From: RGIG3009 sp964470515
GTDB lineage: Bacteria; Bacillota; Clostridia; Oscillospirales; Acutalibacteraceae
Assembly: GCA_964470515.1 (NCBI GenBank)
Contig: CAYYDD010000023.1
Location: 1 to 23,008, forward strand
Direction: 5' to 3'
Length of the DNA: 23,008 bases
Shown here: positions 14,941 to 22,502 of the stretch, piece by piece
Layout of the letters: the number at the start of each line of letters is the position of its first letter
Position numbering within the stretch: the stretch's first letter is position 1
The notes under the pieces: generated by a model
Seen by the model: the letters and a program-made list of their open reading frames with translations, nothing else
Database searches by the model: none
What the model was told of the DNA's origin: nothing
Program-made: the position numbers and the translations under genes

Positions 14941-16305
14941 TTAAAAACCGAACCGGCCGCCCTTGCCCCCGAAGCCCATACCGGGCGGCATTCCCATTCC
15001 GCGGCCACCTTTTTTGCCCATATTTTTCATCTGCTTCATCATCTTGCGCATGGTGTCGTACTGCTTGAGCAAGCGGTTGACATCCTCCACCCGCATCCCG
15101 CATCCAGAGGCGATACGCCGTTTGCGCGAGGGATTGATGATCTCGGGCTTTTCGCGTTCGCGCTTGGTCATCGACAAAATGATGGCCTCCACGCGGGAAA
15201 ACTGCTTTTCGTCGATATCCACATCCTTGAGTTGCTTGCCCATACCGGGGATCATACCCAGTAGGCTCTTGATATCGCCCATCTTTTGTATCTGGCGGAA
15301 CTGGTCGAGCAGGTCGTTCAAATCGAACTTATCCTCCTGCAGCTTTTTGGCCAGCGCCTCAGCCTCACGGTCGTCGATCTGCTGCTGCGCTTTCTCGATG
15401 AACGACAGCACATCGCCCATACCGAGGATGCGCGATGCCATCCGTTCCGGGTGGAACACCTCGAGATCCTCCAGCTTTTCGCCGGTACCGGCGAACTTGA
15501 CGGGCTTGCCCGTCACCGCGCGCACCGACAAGGCCGCGCCGCCGCGGGTATCACCGTCGAGCTTGGTGAGGATAACGCCGCTGATCTCCAGCGTTTCGTT
15601 GAAGGATTGGGCGACATTCACCGCGTCCTGACCGGTCATCGCATCGACGACCAGCAAGATCTCCTGCGGCTCGACAGCCGCGCGGATATTTTTCAGCTCC
15701 GTCATCAGCTGCTCGTCGATGTGCAGCCGACCGGCGGTATCCAGAATGACGTAGTCGTTGCCGTGGTCACGCGCGTGGGCAACCGCCTGACGGGCGATAT
15801 CCACGGGATCGACCGTACCGCGCTCAAACACCGGCACACCGGCCGCCTCGCCCACCACCTGCAGCTGCTTGATAGCGGCGGGACGGTACACGTCACACGC
15901 GACGAGAAGCGGGCGATGGCCCTGCGACCTAAGCATTTTGCCGAGCTTGGCGGAATGGGTGGTCTTACCCGAGCCCTGCAAACCGCACATCATCACTACG
16001 CAGGGCGGGCGATTGGCGCGCGCCAGTGTGGCGGCTTCGCCGCCCATCAGCTTCGTCAATTCCTCGTTGACCAGCTTGATGACCATCTGCGCGGGGGTGA
16101 GGCTTTCCATCACCTTTTCACCGACGGCACGTTCGGAAACAGCCGCCGTGAAATCCTTGGCGACCTTATAGTTGACATCCGCCTCCAACAGTGCTAAACG
16201 CACCTCGCGCATAGCCTCCTTAACGTCGGCTTCTGTCAGCTTACCTTTATTTTTCAGCCGTTTGAACGCGGCCGACAGTTTTTCGGACAGCCCTTCAAAT
16301 GCCAC
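14941..16305 (-). CDS. ffh: Signal recognition particle protein Ffh
   Basis: The GTPase that, with SRP RNA and FtsY, targets membrane proteins co-translationally. The 454 aa comprise the N domain (1-95), the G domain with P-loop GLQGSGKTT (108-116), DTAGR and TKLDGDTRGG, and a Met-rich M domain. The M domain ends in the usual Gly/Met-rich tail (MGMPPGMGFGGKGG). The start is GTG at 16305, with GAGAGAGG about 7 nt upstream and 4 nt after the ylxM stop, so the two are coupled. No SRP RNA gene was found in the window. Confidence 0.97.
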   Translation of the reverse strand: MAFEGLSEKLSAAFKRLKNKGKLTEADVKEAMREVRLALLEADVNYKVAKDFTAAVSERAVGEKVMESLTPAQMVIKLVNEELTKLMGGEAATLARANRPPCVVMMCGLQGSGKTTHSAKLGKMLRSQGHRPLLVACDVYRPAAIKQLQVVGEAAGVPVFERGTVDPVDIARQAVAHARDHGNDYVILDTAGRLHIDEQLMTELKNIRAAVEPQEILLVVDAMTGQDAVNVAQSFNETLEISGVILTKLDGDTRGGAALSVRAVTGKPVKFAGTGEKLEDLEVFHPERMASRILGMGDVLSFIEKAQQQIDDREAEALAKKLQEDKFDLNDLLDQFRQIQKMGDIKSLLGMIPGMGKQLKDVDIDEKQFSRVEAIILSMTKREREKPEIINPSRKRRIASGCGMRVEDVNRLLKQYDTMRKMMKQMKNMGKKGGRGMGMPPGMGFGGKGGRFGF

Positions 16306-16309
16306 GGCG

Positions 16310-16675
16310 TTACCTCTCTCTCAGTTGTTCAGCCAGTTCCATAATACGACCCACCCGCTCGTCGATATCGCGGGAGTGATTGTATCGGTCGTTCAGCACA
16401 CGGATATCCCGCGCGGCCTCGCAAATGGCATCGAACCCATCCCGCATCTCGCGGAAGCGACCGGCCAGATGCAGGCGCTCTTCCATTTCCAGCATTTGCG
16501 CTTCGGCGCGCTTGAGCGAATCGCGCACGCCCTGACGGGTGATGCGTTGATTCTCCGCGATCTCGGCTAAGGACAGATCCTCCTCGTAATACAGCTCCAC
16601 CACCTGACGCTGTTTTTCGGTGAGCACGTCTCCGTAAAAATCAAACAACCAGGCAATCTCCATATCCTTCGGCAT
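16310..16675 (-). CDS. ylxM: YlxM-type putative helix-turn-helix protein (UPF0122)
   Basis: A 121-aa YlxM/p13-family protein with a sigma-factor-like helix-turn-helix: LTEKQRQVVELYYEEDLSLAEI, then ITRQGVRDSLKRAE (about residues 18-60). A helical tail follows. The family accompanies ffh in Firmicutes and modulates SRP activity or expression. GGGAGGGG lies about 6 nt before the ATG. It is the first gene of the operon and ends 4 nt before ffh. Confidence 0.93.
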   Translation of the reverse strand: MPKDMEIAWLFDFYGDVLTEKQRQVVELYYEEDLSLAEIAENQRITRQGVRDSLKRAEAQMLEMEERLHLAGRFREMRDGFDAICEAARDIRVLNDRYNHSRDIDERVGRIMELAEQLRER

Positions 16676-16700
16676 TCTCTGCCCCTCCCTTCACGTTTGC

Positions 16701-16721
16701 TGTAAAGGTTTTTGCTTTACA
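16701..16721. promoter_or_regulatory. Inverted repeat at the ylxM operon transcription start
   Basis: TGTAAAG (16701-16707) and its exact complement (16715-16721) flank seven bases. It lies directly downstream of the -10, so it covers about the first 17 nt of the transcript. It could be an operator or a 5' stem that protects the messenger. Confidence 0.45.
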
Positions 16722-16724
16722 GGC

Positions 16725-16753
16725 ATTATAGCACACGGCATCCCCGCTGTCAA
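16725..16753 (-). promoter_or_regulatory. Full-consensus sigma-A promoter of the ylxM-ffh-rpsP-khpA-rimM-trmD operon
   Basis: On the minus strand TTGACA (16748-16753), exactly 17 bp, TATAAT (16725-16730). Both hexamers are perfect consensus, as expected for a strong housekeeping operon. Confidence 0.93.
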
Positions 16754-16763
16754 GCCCTGTTTT

Positions 16764-16796
16764 GAAAAAAGAAAGGACGCTTCAGCCGAAGCGTCC
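16764..16796 (-). terminator. Intrinsic terminator after the racemase gene
   Basis: A perfect 9-bp stem (16775-16783 with 16788-16796) and a 4-nt loop. On the minus strand TTTCTTTTTT follows. It ends 10 bp upstream of the ylxM -35 and insulates that operon. Confidence 0.93.
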
Positions 16797-16802
16797 AAGC
16801 AC

Positions 16803-17507
16803 TCAATCTTTTATCGGATAGCCGGCGGCGGCGACCGCTGTGCGGGCAAGGATATCGGTGGCATCCACCGTATCGGCGGTGTCGATACCGTAGCGTGCAA
16901 ACGCCACCGGTAGCTCGGTGCAGCCGAGCACGATGCGCTGTGCGCCCTGCTGCCGCAGCTGTGTTAACACCCGCTCAACGGGAGTGGTGTCAAACGTCGG
17001 CGCGTTGGCCTTGATGCCCTCATAGATCAGCCGCATCACGGCGCGCTGCTCCTCCCCCTCGGGACACACGGAGTCCACGCCGCACGCGGCGAGCTCGCGC
17101 TGGTACACGTCGGAGCGCAGTGTGCCGTCGGTCGCCAAAATACCGACGCGGGTAACGCCCTCCGCCTTCAGTGCCTCGGCCGCCGTGCGGATCATATTCA
17201 CGACCGGCACCGGGGAACGAGCACTGATCTCATCGTAATAATAATGCGAGGTGTTGCAGGGAAGCAGCAGAAAATCCGCCCCCATCGCCGCCAGCTTTTC
17301 CGCCGACTCGACGATGTACGGTACCGGGGACTCGCCGCCCTTCAGAATGGCACGGGTGCGATCGGGAATACCGGTGTGGCAGTCGATATACACACGGATG
17401 TGCTCCGCGTCACACGACGCATCGGTGTGCCGGATGAGCTTGCCGAACAGATCCAGCGTGGCCTCCGGCCCCATACCGCCGATGATACCAATGGCCTTTT
17501 TTGACAT
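16803..17507 (-). CDS. Aspartate/glutamate racemase family protein
   Basis: A 234-aa cofactor-independent amino-acid racemase. It shows the N-terminal IGIIGGMGPEATLDLF signature. The two catalytic cysteines are in LLPCNTSHYY and LGCTELPVAF. The MGPEAT and NTSHYY motifs place it with the aspartate racemase (RacD/YgeA-like) branch rather than MurI, but the substrate (Asp, Glu or another amino acid) is not certain. ATG at 17507 has GGAGGTG about 7 nt upstream; the open frame reaches 17552. It is monocistronic, with its own promoter and terminator. Confidence 0.92.
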   Translation of the reverse strand: MSKKAIGIIGGMGPEATLDLFGKLIRHTDASCDAEHIRVYIDCHTGIPDRTRAILKGGESPVPYIVESAEKLAAMGADFLLLPCNTSHYYYDEISARSPVPVVNMIRTAAEALKAEGVTRVGILATDGTLRSDVYQRELAACGVDSVCPEGEEQRAVMRLIYEGIKANAPTFDTTPVERVLTQLRQQGAQRIVLGCTELPVAFARYGIDTADTVDATDILARTAVAAAGYPIKD

Positions 17508-17540
17508 CCCGCACACCTCCGTTTCCATCATACTGTGAAT

Positions 17541-17569
17541 AGTGTAACACAAAACACCGTACTCTGCAA
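17541..17569 (-). promoter_or_regulatory. Predicted racemase promoter
   Basis: On the minus strand TTGCAG (17564-17569), 17 bp, TACACT (17541-17546). A perfect 16-bp palindrome (cgaaaaaattttttcg, 17571-17586) abuts the -35 and lies between this promoter and the divergent one at 17618. Confidence 0.65.
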
Positions 17570-17617
17570 CCGAAAAAATTTTTTCGCAAAAAACAATAAA
17601 AATCCCCGCTGTGGGGC

Positions 17618-17646
17618 TTGCAATAGAGTGGGTTTTCCTATATACT
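17618..17646 (+). promoter_or_regulatory. Predicted promoter of the MBOAT/SGNH operon
   Basis: TTGCAA (17618-17623), 17 bp, TATACT (17641-17646). A small CCCC-GCTGT-GGGG hairpin (17604-17616) lies just upstream. The start site would be about 30 bp before the MBOAT ATG at 17683. Confidence 0.65.
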
Positions 17647-17682
17647 TATGAATACTACGGAGAGAGGAGGAGCGGCATACCT

Positions 17683-19095
17683 ATGGTTTTCAGCAGTATC
17701 GACTTTTTGTTTGTGTTTCTCCCCATCTTCTTTACGTTGTATTATATCCTGCCGCAGAAGCTCCGCCACCCGTGTCTGTTTCTGGGCAGTCTCGCGTTTT
17801 ACGCCTACGGCACGTGGGATCAGCCGTTGTACATTCTGCTGTTTTTGGCATCGGCGGCCGTTAACTGGTTCGTCGGCCTGCGTATCCAGCGCAGCCGCCA
17901 CCGCAAGGCGTGGCTCATTGCCGGTCTGATCTACGATTTCGGCTGGCTGTTCGTGTTCAAGTACGCAGATTTTCTGTTTTCCTCGGTGCAGTCCTTACTG
18001 GACACCGTGCTCCCCGCCTCCGGCATCGCGCTGCCGGGCGTGGAGCTGGTATTGCCCATCGGCATCAGCTTTTACACGTTCCAGATCGTGTCCTACATTG
18101 CCGACGTATACAAGCGTTCCTACGAGGCCGAGCCGTCACTGCTCAAGCTGTCCACCTATCTGTATATGTTCCCGCAGCTGATCGCGGGTCCCATCGTGAC
18201 CTATTCGCATATGAAGGATCAGCTTGACCGTCCCGCCATCTCGATGGCTCGCGTGGACGAGGGTCTTAAGGATTTCACCTACGGTCTGGGTCTTAAGGTG
18301 CTACTGGCCAATCAGGTGGGCAATCTGTGGACGGACATTGCCTCCATCGGGTACGACAGTATCTCCACCCCGCTCGCATGGATGGGCATCATCGCGTTCA
18401 GTATGCAGCTGTATTTTGATTTTTACGGCTATTCGCTGATGGCGGTGGGGCTGGGCAAAACGCTGGGCTACGATCTCCCGCAAAACTTCCGCCATCCCTA
18501 TATGTCCAAAAGTATGACGGAGTTCTGGCGGCGGTGGCACATCACGCTGGGCTCGTGGTTCCGCGAATACGTATATATCCCGCTGGGCGGTAACCGCAAG
18601 GGTAGCTTCAGCACGGTGCGGAATATGCTGGTTGTGTGGCTGTTTACCGGTCTGTGGCACGGTGCGAGCTGGAACTTCGTGCTGTGGGGCGCGGTGCTGT
18701 TCGCACTGCTGATGCTGGAAAAATTTGCCATCAAGTCGGCACTGGACAAATACGCCGTGCTGGGGCACGCGTATATGATCCTCATCATCCCGCTGACGTG
18801 GCTGATCTTCGCCGTCACGGATTTCTCCGAGATGGGCATCTACTTTGAGCGTCTGTTCCCATTCCTGCCGGGAGAACCCATCAACGTGTTTGAAGGCGAT
18901 TGGCTGAAATACGGCAAGATGTACGGTGTGCTGTTGCTTGTCGGTCTTTTGTTTTCCACCGAATGGCCGGAGCGGCTGTACAACCGATTTAAAAACACCA
19001 TTTGGGGCACACTCGTATTGTTGGCGATCTTCTGGGGCTCGGTGTACTGTTTGTACATCGGTCTGAACGATCCGTTCTTATATTTCCGGTTTTAG
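17683..19095 (+). CDS. MBOAT-family membrane O-acyltransferase (AlgI/DltB-like)
   Basis: A 470-aa polytopic membrane protein with about ten hydrophobic segments. MBOAT landmarks are visible: LPIGISFYTFQIVSYIADVY, FPQLIAGPIVTY, FWRRWHITLGSWFREYVYIP (His286) and TGLWHGASWNF (His326, the conserved catalytic His). Such enzymes move acyl groups across the membrane to extracellular glycans or teichoic acids. The next gene encodes an extracytoplasmic SGNH lipoprotein, the usual partner that finishes the transfer, so the pair probably O-acetylates a cell-surface polymer. ATG at 17683 is preceded by GGAGGAG. The polymer modified cannot be told from the sequence. Confidence 0.93.
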   Translation: MVFSSIDFLFVFLPIFFTLYYILPQKLRHPCLFLGSLAFYAYGTWDQPLYILLFLASAAVNWFVGLRIQRSRHRKAWLIAGLIYDFGWLFVFKYADFLFSSVQSLLDTVLPASGIALPGVELVLPIGISFYTFQIVSYIADVYKRSYEAEPSLLKLSTYLYMFPQLIAGPIVTYSHMKDQLDRPAISMARVDEGLKDFTYGLGLKVLLANQVGNLWTDIASIGYDSISTPLAWMGIIAFSMQLYFDFYGYSLMAVGLGKTLGYDLPQNFRHPYMSKSMTEFWRRWHITLGSWFREYVYIPLGGNRKGSFSTVRNMLVVWLFTGLWHGASWNFVLWGAVLFALLMLEKFAIKSALDKYAVLGHAYMILIIPLTWLIFAVTDFSEMGIYFERLFPFLPGEPINVFEGDWLKYGKMYGVLLLVGLLFSTEWPERLYNRFKNTIWGTLVLLAIFWGSVYCLYIGLNDPFLYFRF

Positions 19096-19107
19096 GAGGT
19101 ATGCCTT

Positions 19108-19944
19108 GTGAAAAACCTACTGCGTTATTCCTTCACCATCCTGCTGGTGCTGTCGTGCCTGATCGTGATCCCCGCCTGCCAGATCAGCAACGCGGTGTCG
19201 TCTAACAAGACGACCACGGCGGCAACGACGACAACGACAACGACCACCGCCACCACCACGACCGTGACGACGACGGCACCGACAACGACCACCTCCGCGA
19301 CGACCAGGACTACGACCGTCAAGACCGGCACCGTATCCCCCACCGTGCCGGACGGCAGTGTGACCGTGTCGTTCCCGGATACGCTGTTTATCGGCGATTC
19401 CCGCTCGGTGGGTCTTAAGGAATACGGCAAGCTGTCGGATGCCACATTCTTTTGCAGTGTGGGTCTGAATGCGTACAAGGTATGGAAGGAATCCATCGAG
19501 GTGTCCGGCGTGGGTAAGGTCACGCTGACGCAACTGCTGGAGAAAAAGCAGTTCAAACAGGTGTATATTATGCTGGGTATCAACGAGCTGGGCTACGGTT
19601 TGGACTCGACCACCCGGAAATACCGCGAGCTCATCACCGGCATTCACGAAAAGCAGCCGGATGTGAAGGTCATCGTCAATTCCACGCTGCACGTCACCAA
19701 GGCCTGCAACGATATCACGAGTGGCTCCAAGGCCATCTTTACCAATGCCCGCATCAACGATTTCAACAATCTCATCGCGGCACTGGCAGACAACCAAAAG
19801 GTCTTTTATCTCGATCTCAACCCCGCGTTTGACGACGAGGGCGGCAACCTGAACAAGGATTACGCTGCGGGTGACGGTATCCACATCAAGGCCAAGGGCT
19901 ACCTGCTGTGGCGCGATTATCTGGATAAGCATCGCATCTCCTGA
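19108..19944 (+). CDS. SGNH/GDSL-type lipoprotein with Thr-rich linker
   Basis: A 278-aa protein. The signal peptide has a Cys24 lipobox-like site (VIPAC; Pro at -2 is atypical). An almost pure Thr linker follows (residues 35-70), then an SGNH-hydrolase domain with nucleophile motif IGDSRS (Ser98), a GINELG block in the place of GxND, and the Asp256/His259 pair in DGIHIKAKGY. It starts with GTG at 19108, with AGGAGG 8 nt upstream and 12 bp after the MBOAT stop. An ATG at 19101 is in another frame. It likely acts outside the membrane with the MBOAT protein in surface-polymer O-acylation or deacylation. The Thr linker may span the wall or be O-glycosylated. Confidence 0.9.
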   Translation: MKNLLRYSFTILLVLSCLIVIPACQISNAVSSNKTTTAATTTTTTTTATTTTVTTTAPTTTTSATTRTTTVKTGTVSPTVPDGSVTVSFPDTLFIGDSRSVGLKEYGKLSDATFFCSVGLNAYKVWKESIEVSGVGKVTLTQLLEKKQFKQVYIMLGINELGYGLDSTTRKYRELITGIHEKQPDVKVIVNSTLHVTKACNDITSGSKAIFTNARINDFNNLIAALADNQKVFYLDLNPAFDDEGGNLNKDYAAGDGIHIKAKGYLLWRDYLDKHRIS

Positions 19945-19961
19945 ACAGCGAAATAAACGGC

Positions 19962-20006
19962 ACACCTCCGCTGCGGTCGGCATAGACCGTAACGGAGGTG
20001 TTTTTT
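19962..20006 (+). terminator. Terminator of the MBOAT/SGNH operon that contains the SOD gene's ribosome binding site
   Basis: ACACCTCCG (19962-19970) pairs perfectly with CGGAGGTGT (19993-20001). An inner CGGTC/GACCG stem (19974-19978 with 19985-19989) lies within, and T residues follow to 20006. The 3' arm contains GGAGG, the only SD of the gene whose ATG is at 20007, and the T-tract forms the SD-to-ATG spacer. Folding would stop transcription or hide the SD. Confidence 0.8.
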
Positions 20007-20489
20007 ATGATAACCATACCGCGACGTTTACCGGAGGCCGCCGCAGTGCTGCAGGGCAGCACCGCGTACCCGTCTGTCCGGGGACTGGTTCGTTTGTATC
20101 AGGCACGCAGCGGCGTGCTGGTGGTCACCGAGGTGATCGGCCTGCCCACACCCGATGACCCGTGTGCCGCCCCCGTGTTCGGCTTTCACGTTCACAGCGG
20201 CAACAGCTGTACCGGCAATGCCGAGGATCCGTTTGCCGACACGTTGACACACTACGACCCCGACGGCTGCCAGCACCCGTACCACGCGGGCGATCTGCCG
20301 CCACTGTTCGGAGCAGGCGGGCGGGCGTTTTCGGCGGTGCTGACCGACCGTTTCACCGTGCGCGAGGTAGTGGGGCGCGCCGTCATTATCCACGCTCATC
20401 CCGACGATTTTATGACACAGCCCGCCGGTAACGCAGGAATGAAAATGGCCTGCGGGATAATTTCACCCACTCACCGCGCTTTTTCCTGA
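20007..20489 (+). CDS. Cu/Zn superoxide dismutase-like protein, no signal peptide
   Basis: A 160-aa SodC-family protein. Family ligands are all visible: Cu ligands His61 and His63 (FHVHSG) and His129 (IIHAHPDD), bridging His82, and Zn ligands His90, His93 and Asp96 (HPYHAGDLPP). Cys68 and Cys149 can form the conserved disulfide. The zinc loop is shorter than in the bovine enzyme. Lys146 in GNAGMKMACG stands where the active-site Arg143 is usual. There is no signal peptide or lipobox, unusual for bacterial SodC, which is mostly exported. ATG at 20007 is chosen; an in-frame GTG three codons earlier lies inside the SD. If active it would remove superoxide in the cytoplasm. Confidence 0.87.
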   Translation: MITIPRRLPEAAAVLQGSTAYPSVRGLVRLYQARSGVLVVTEVIGLPTPDDPCAAPVFGFHVHSGNSCTGNAEDPFADTLTHYDPDGCQHPYHAGDLPPLFGAGGRAFSAVLTDRFTVREVVGRAVIIHAHPDDFMTQPAGNAGMKMACGIISPTHRAFS

Positions 20490-20550
20490 AGAGCCTTGCC
20501 GTCCGCTCGTGAATGCTATAATGACCTTTTGCATATCAAAAATTGAACAT

Positions 20551-20594
20551 AAAAAGTACGCCGCCCGGTCGTTTGACCGGGCGGCGTTGTTTTA
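20551..20594. terminator. Bidirectional terminator between converging genes
   Basis: A perfect 13-bp stem (20558-20570 with 20575-20587) and a 4-nt loop. On the minus strand ACTTTTTATG follows, and on the plus strand TGTTTTATG. It serves the NhaC-family gene and probably the SOD gene. Confidence 0.9.
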
Positions 20595-20597
20595 TGC

Positions 20598-22385
20598 TTA
20601 CGCTTTTTTCTTTTGCAGTAACTTGATGCCCCACAGCACCGCGAACAGCACGGCAATGCTCACAGGAAGCACCACCCACGCGCTCTGGACAAAGCCGCAC
20701 AGCACGTAGCCGAGGAACGACACACCCGCCACCGTCATCGCATACGGCAGCTGCGTGGACACGTGTGCGATGTGATCGCACTGCGCACCGGCCGAGGCCA
20801 TAATGGTGGTATCGGAAATGGGCGAGCAGTGGTCGCCGCACACCGCGCCCGCCATACACGCGGAGATCGCGATAGTGGTGATAACGCCGTCCTGCGCACC
20901 GAACACGCTGAGAACGATGGGAATGAGGATACCGAACGTACCCCACGACGTACCCGTCGCAAACGACAGACCTACCGCAATGAGGAAGACCACCGCCGGC
21001 AGGAACGTCGCAAACGCACCGGCCGAGCTCTCCACAAGCTGTGAAATGAAAATCTTGGCACCCAAGCTATCGGTCATCGTCTTCAGCGTCCACGCGCAGG
21101 TAAGGATCATAATGGCGGGCACCATCAGGCGGAAGCCCTCGGGCACGCAATCCATACACTTGCGGAAGCTGAGCACACGGCGGCACAGATAGAAGATGAC
21201 GGTGAATACCACCGCAAAGAACGAACCGTACGCCAGACCGACCGACGCGTCACAGTTGGAGAACGCGGTGACGAAGTCGCGATAGCCGTCGCTGTCGGCG
21301 GTGAAGAAGCCGCCGGAATAGATCATACCGACCACGCACGCCACGATGAGAAACACGATCGGCACCACGAGGTCGCACACGCGGCCACGGGGATTGACGT
21401 TCATTTCTTCAACGGCTTCACGCGTTTCCACGGTAAACAGATCGCCGTTTTTGGCGTTTTCCTCGTGCTTCTTCATCGGGCCGTACTCGATGCCGGTCAG
21501 CGCGAGGAAGATGAGCATCGCAATGGTGAGTAGCGCGTAGAAGTTGTACGGAATGGCACTGATGAACAGCGCGATACCGCTGGTAGCGCTCGTGCCCTCC
21601 ACAAAGCCGGACACTGCCGCAGCCCACGACGAAATCGGCGCGATGATACAGACCGGCGCGGCAGTCGCGTCAATGATGTACGCGAGCTTTGCACGGGATA
21701 CGTTCTGCTTATCCGTGACGGGGCGCATCACCGAGCCGACCGTCAGACAGTTGAAGTAGTCGTCCACAAAGATCAGCACGCCCAGACAAACCGTAGCAAG
21801 CTGTGCGCCGACACGGCTCTTGATACGCGATGTCGCCCAACGACCGAACGCCGCCGAGCCGCCGGCGTGATTCATCATAGCGACCAGAGCACCCAGCATC
21901 ACGAGGAAGACCAGAATACCGACGTTATAGCTGTCGGACAGGCTGCCGATAAAGCCGGTGGAGATCACGTGGGTGACGGTGCCCTCAAAGCCGAAGTTCG
22001 CGTACAGCAGGCCGCCCGCCAGAATACCGACGAACAGCGAGGAGTACACCTCCTTGGTGATGAGAGCCAGCACGATGGCGATCAGCGGCGGCAGCAACGA
22101 CCAGATGGTCGCGTAGGTAGGGATGGTCTCCCGCATCGTGCCCAGTGCCTCCGACAGATGTACCTCAAACGACGGGTCAGCCGCCAGATTGTCGGCATAG
22201 CCGTCCACGTATTCCTGCGCGGACGCGCCGTCCGTCAGGTCGTAGGCGATCTCGCCCACCGTGAACGACGAGCCGACCGCCGCGGCCTCCTCGCCGGAGG
22301 CGGAGATACCCATCGCGGTCATCGCAAACACCAGCACACACAGTGCCAGTGTGACGACGAAACGCGACCATTTTTTGTTTCTCAT
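20598..22385 (-). CDS. NhaC-family antiporter, probable lysine transporter
   Basis: A 595-aa polytopic membrane protein of the Na+/H+ antiporter NhaC family. Family motifs include VFVDDYFNCLTVG-like FVDDYFNCLTVGSVMRPV, CIIAPISSWAAAVSGFVEG and GDHCSPISDTTIMASAG. An N-terminal signal-like segment (1-29) and a roughly 60-residue extracytoplasmic stretch rich in acidic residues precede the transport core. It lies directly downstream of a lysine riboswitch. NhaC-superfamily genes under lysine riboswitches were predicted by comparative genomics to be lysine transporters (called lysW), so lysine uptake is more likely than pure sodium/proton exchange. ATG at 22385 has GGGAGGG about 9 nt upstream; the open frame runs to 22463 but lies in the leader. 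Confidence 0.9.
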   Translation of the reverse strand: MRNKKWSRFVVTLALCVLVFAMTAMGISASGEEAAAVGSSFTVGEIAYDLTDGASAQEYVDGYADNLAADPSFEVHLSEALGTMRETIPTYATIWSLLPPLIAIVLALITKEVYSSLFVGILAGGLLYANFGFEGTVTHVISTGFIGSLSDSYNVGILVFLVMLGALVAMMNHAGGSAAFGRWATSRIKSRVGAQLATVCLGVLIFVDDYFNCLTVGSVMRPVTDKQNVSRAKLAYIIDATAAPVCIIAPISSWAAAVSGFVEGTSATSGIALFISAIPYNFYALLTIAMLIFLALTGIEYGPMKKHEENAKNGDLFTVETREAVEEMNVNPRGRVCDLVVPIVFLIVACVVGMIYSGGFFTADSDGYRDFVTAFSNCDASVGLAYGSFFAVVFTVIFYLCRRVLSFRKCMDCVPEGFRLMVPAIMILTCAWTLKTMTDSLGAKIFISQLVESSAGAFATFLPAVVFLIAVGLSFATGTSWGTFGILIPIVLSVFGAQDGVITTIAISACMAGAVCGDHCSPISDTTIMASAGAQCDHIAHVSTQLPYAMTVAGVSFLGYVLCGFVQSAWVVLPVSIAVLFAVLWGIKLLQKKKA

Positions 22386-22398
22386 ACCTTTACCCTCC

Positions 22399-22443
22399 CA
22401 ACGAATAACAATCGCGGCCGCACACAAACAGAGCGGCCGCGAT
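22399..22443 (-). terminator. Attenuator hairpin of the lysine riboswitch
   Basis: A perfect 11-bp GC-rich stem (22411-22421 with 22433-22443) and an 11-nt loop, followed on the minus strand by TTGTTATTCG. The U-tract is imperfect. It lies between the aptamer and the ribosome binding site, where the expression platform is expected; with lysine bound it should stop transcription. Confidence 0.7.
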
Positions 22444-22502
22444 ATAAAACAAGTCGGGGTCAAGGGGCATTTCGTATATCGTGTGATAGTGCTCCACCGG
22501 TG

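Noticed and set aside
15286..16197. 303-codon plus-strand frame opposite ffh, and a similar 288-codon minus-strand frame at 19117-19983
   Set aside because: Both are low-complexity His/Arg/Gln/Gly-rich translations opposite clear genes, typical of antisense frames in GC-rich DNA.
20496..20594. Possible small RNA from TTGCCG-N15-TATAAT (20496-20522) to the terminator at 20558-20587
   Set aside because: The spacer is only 15 bp, the upstream part lies close to the SOD stop, and nothing else supports a separate transcript.
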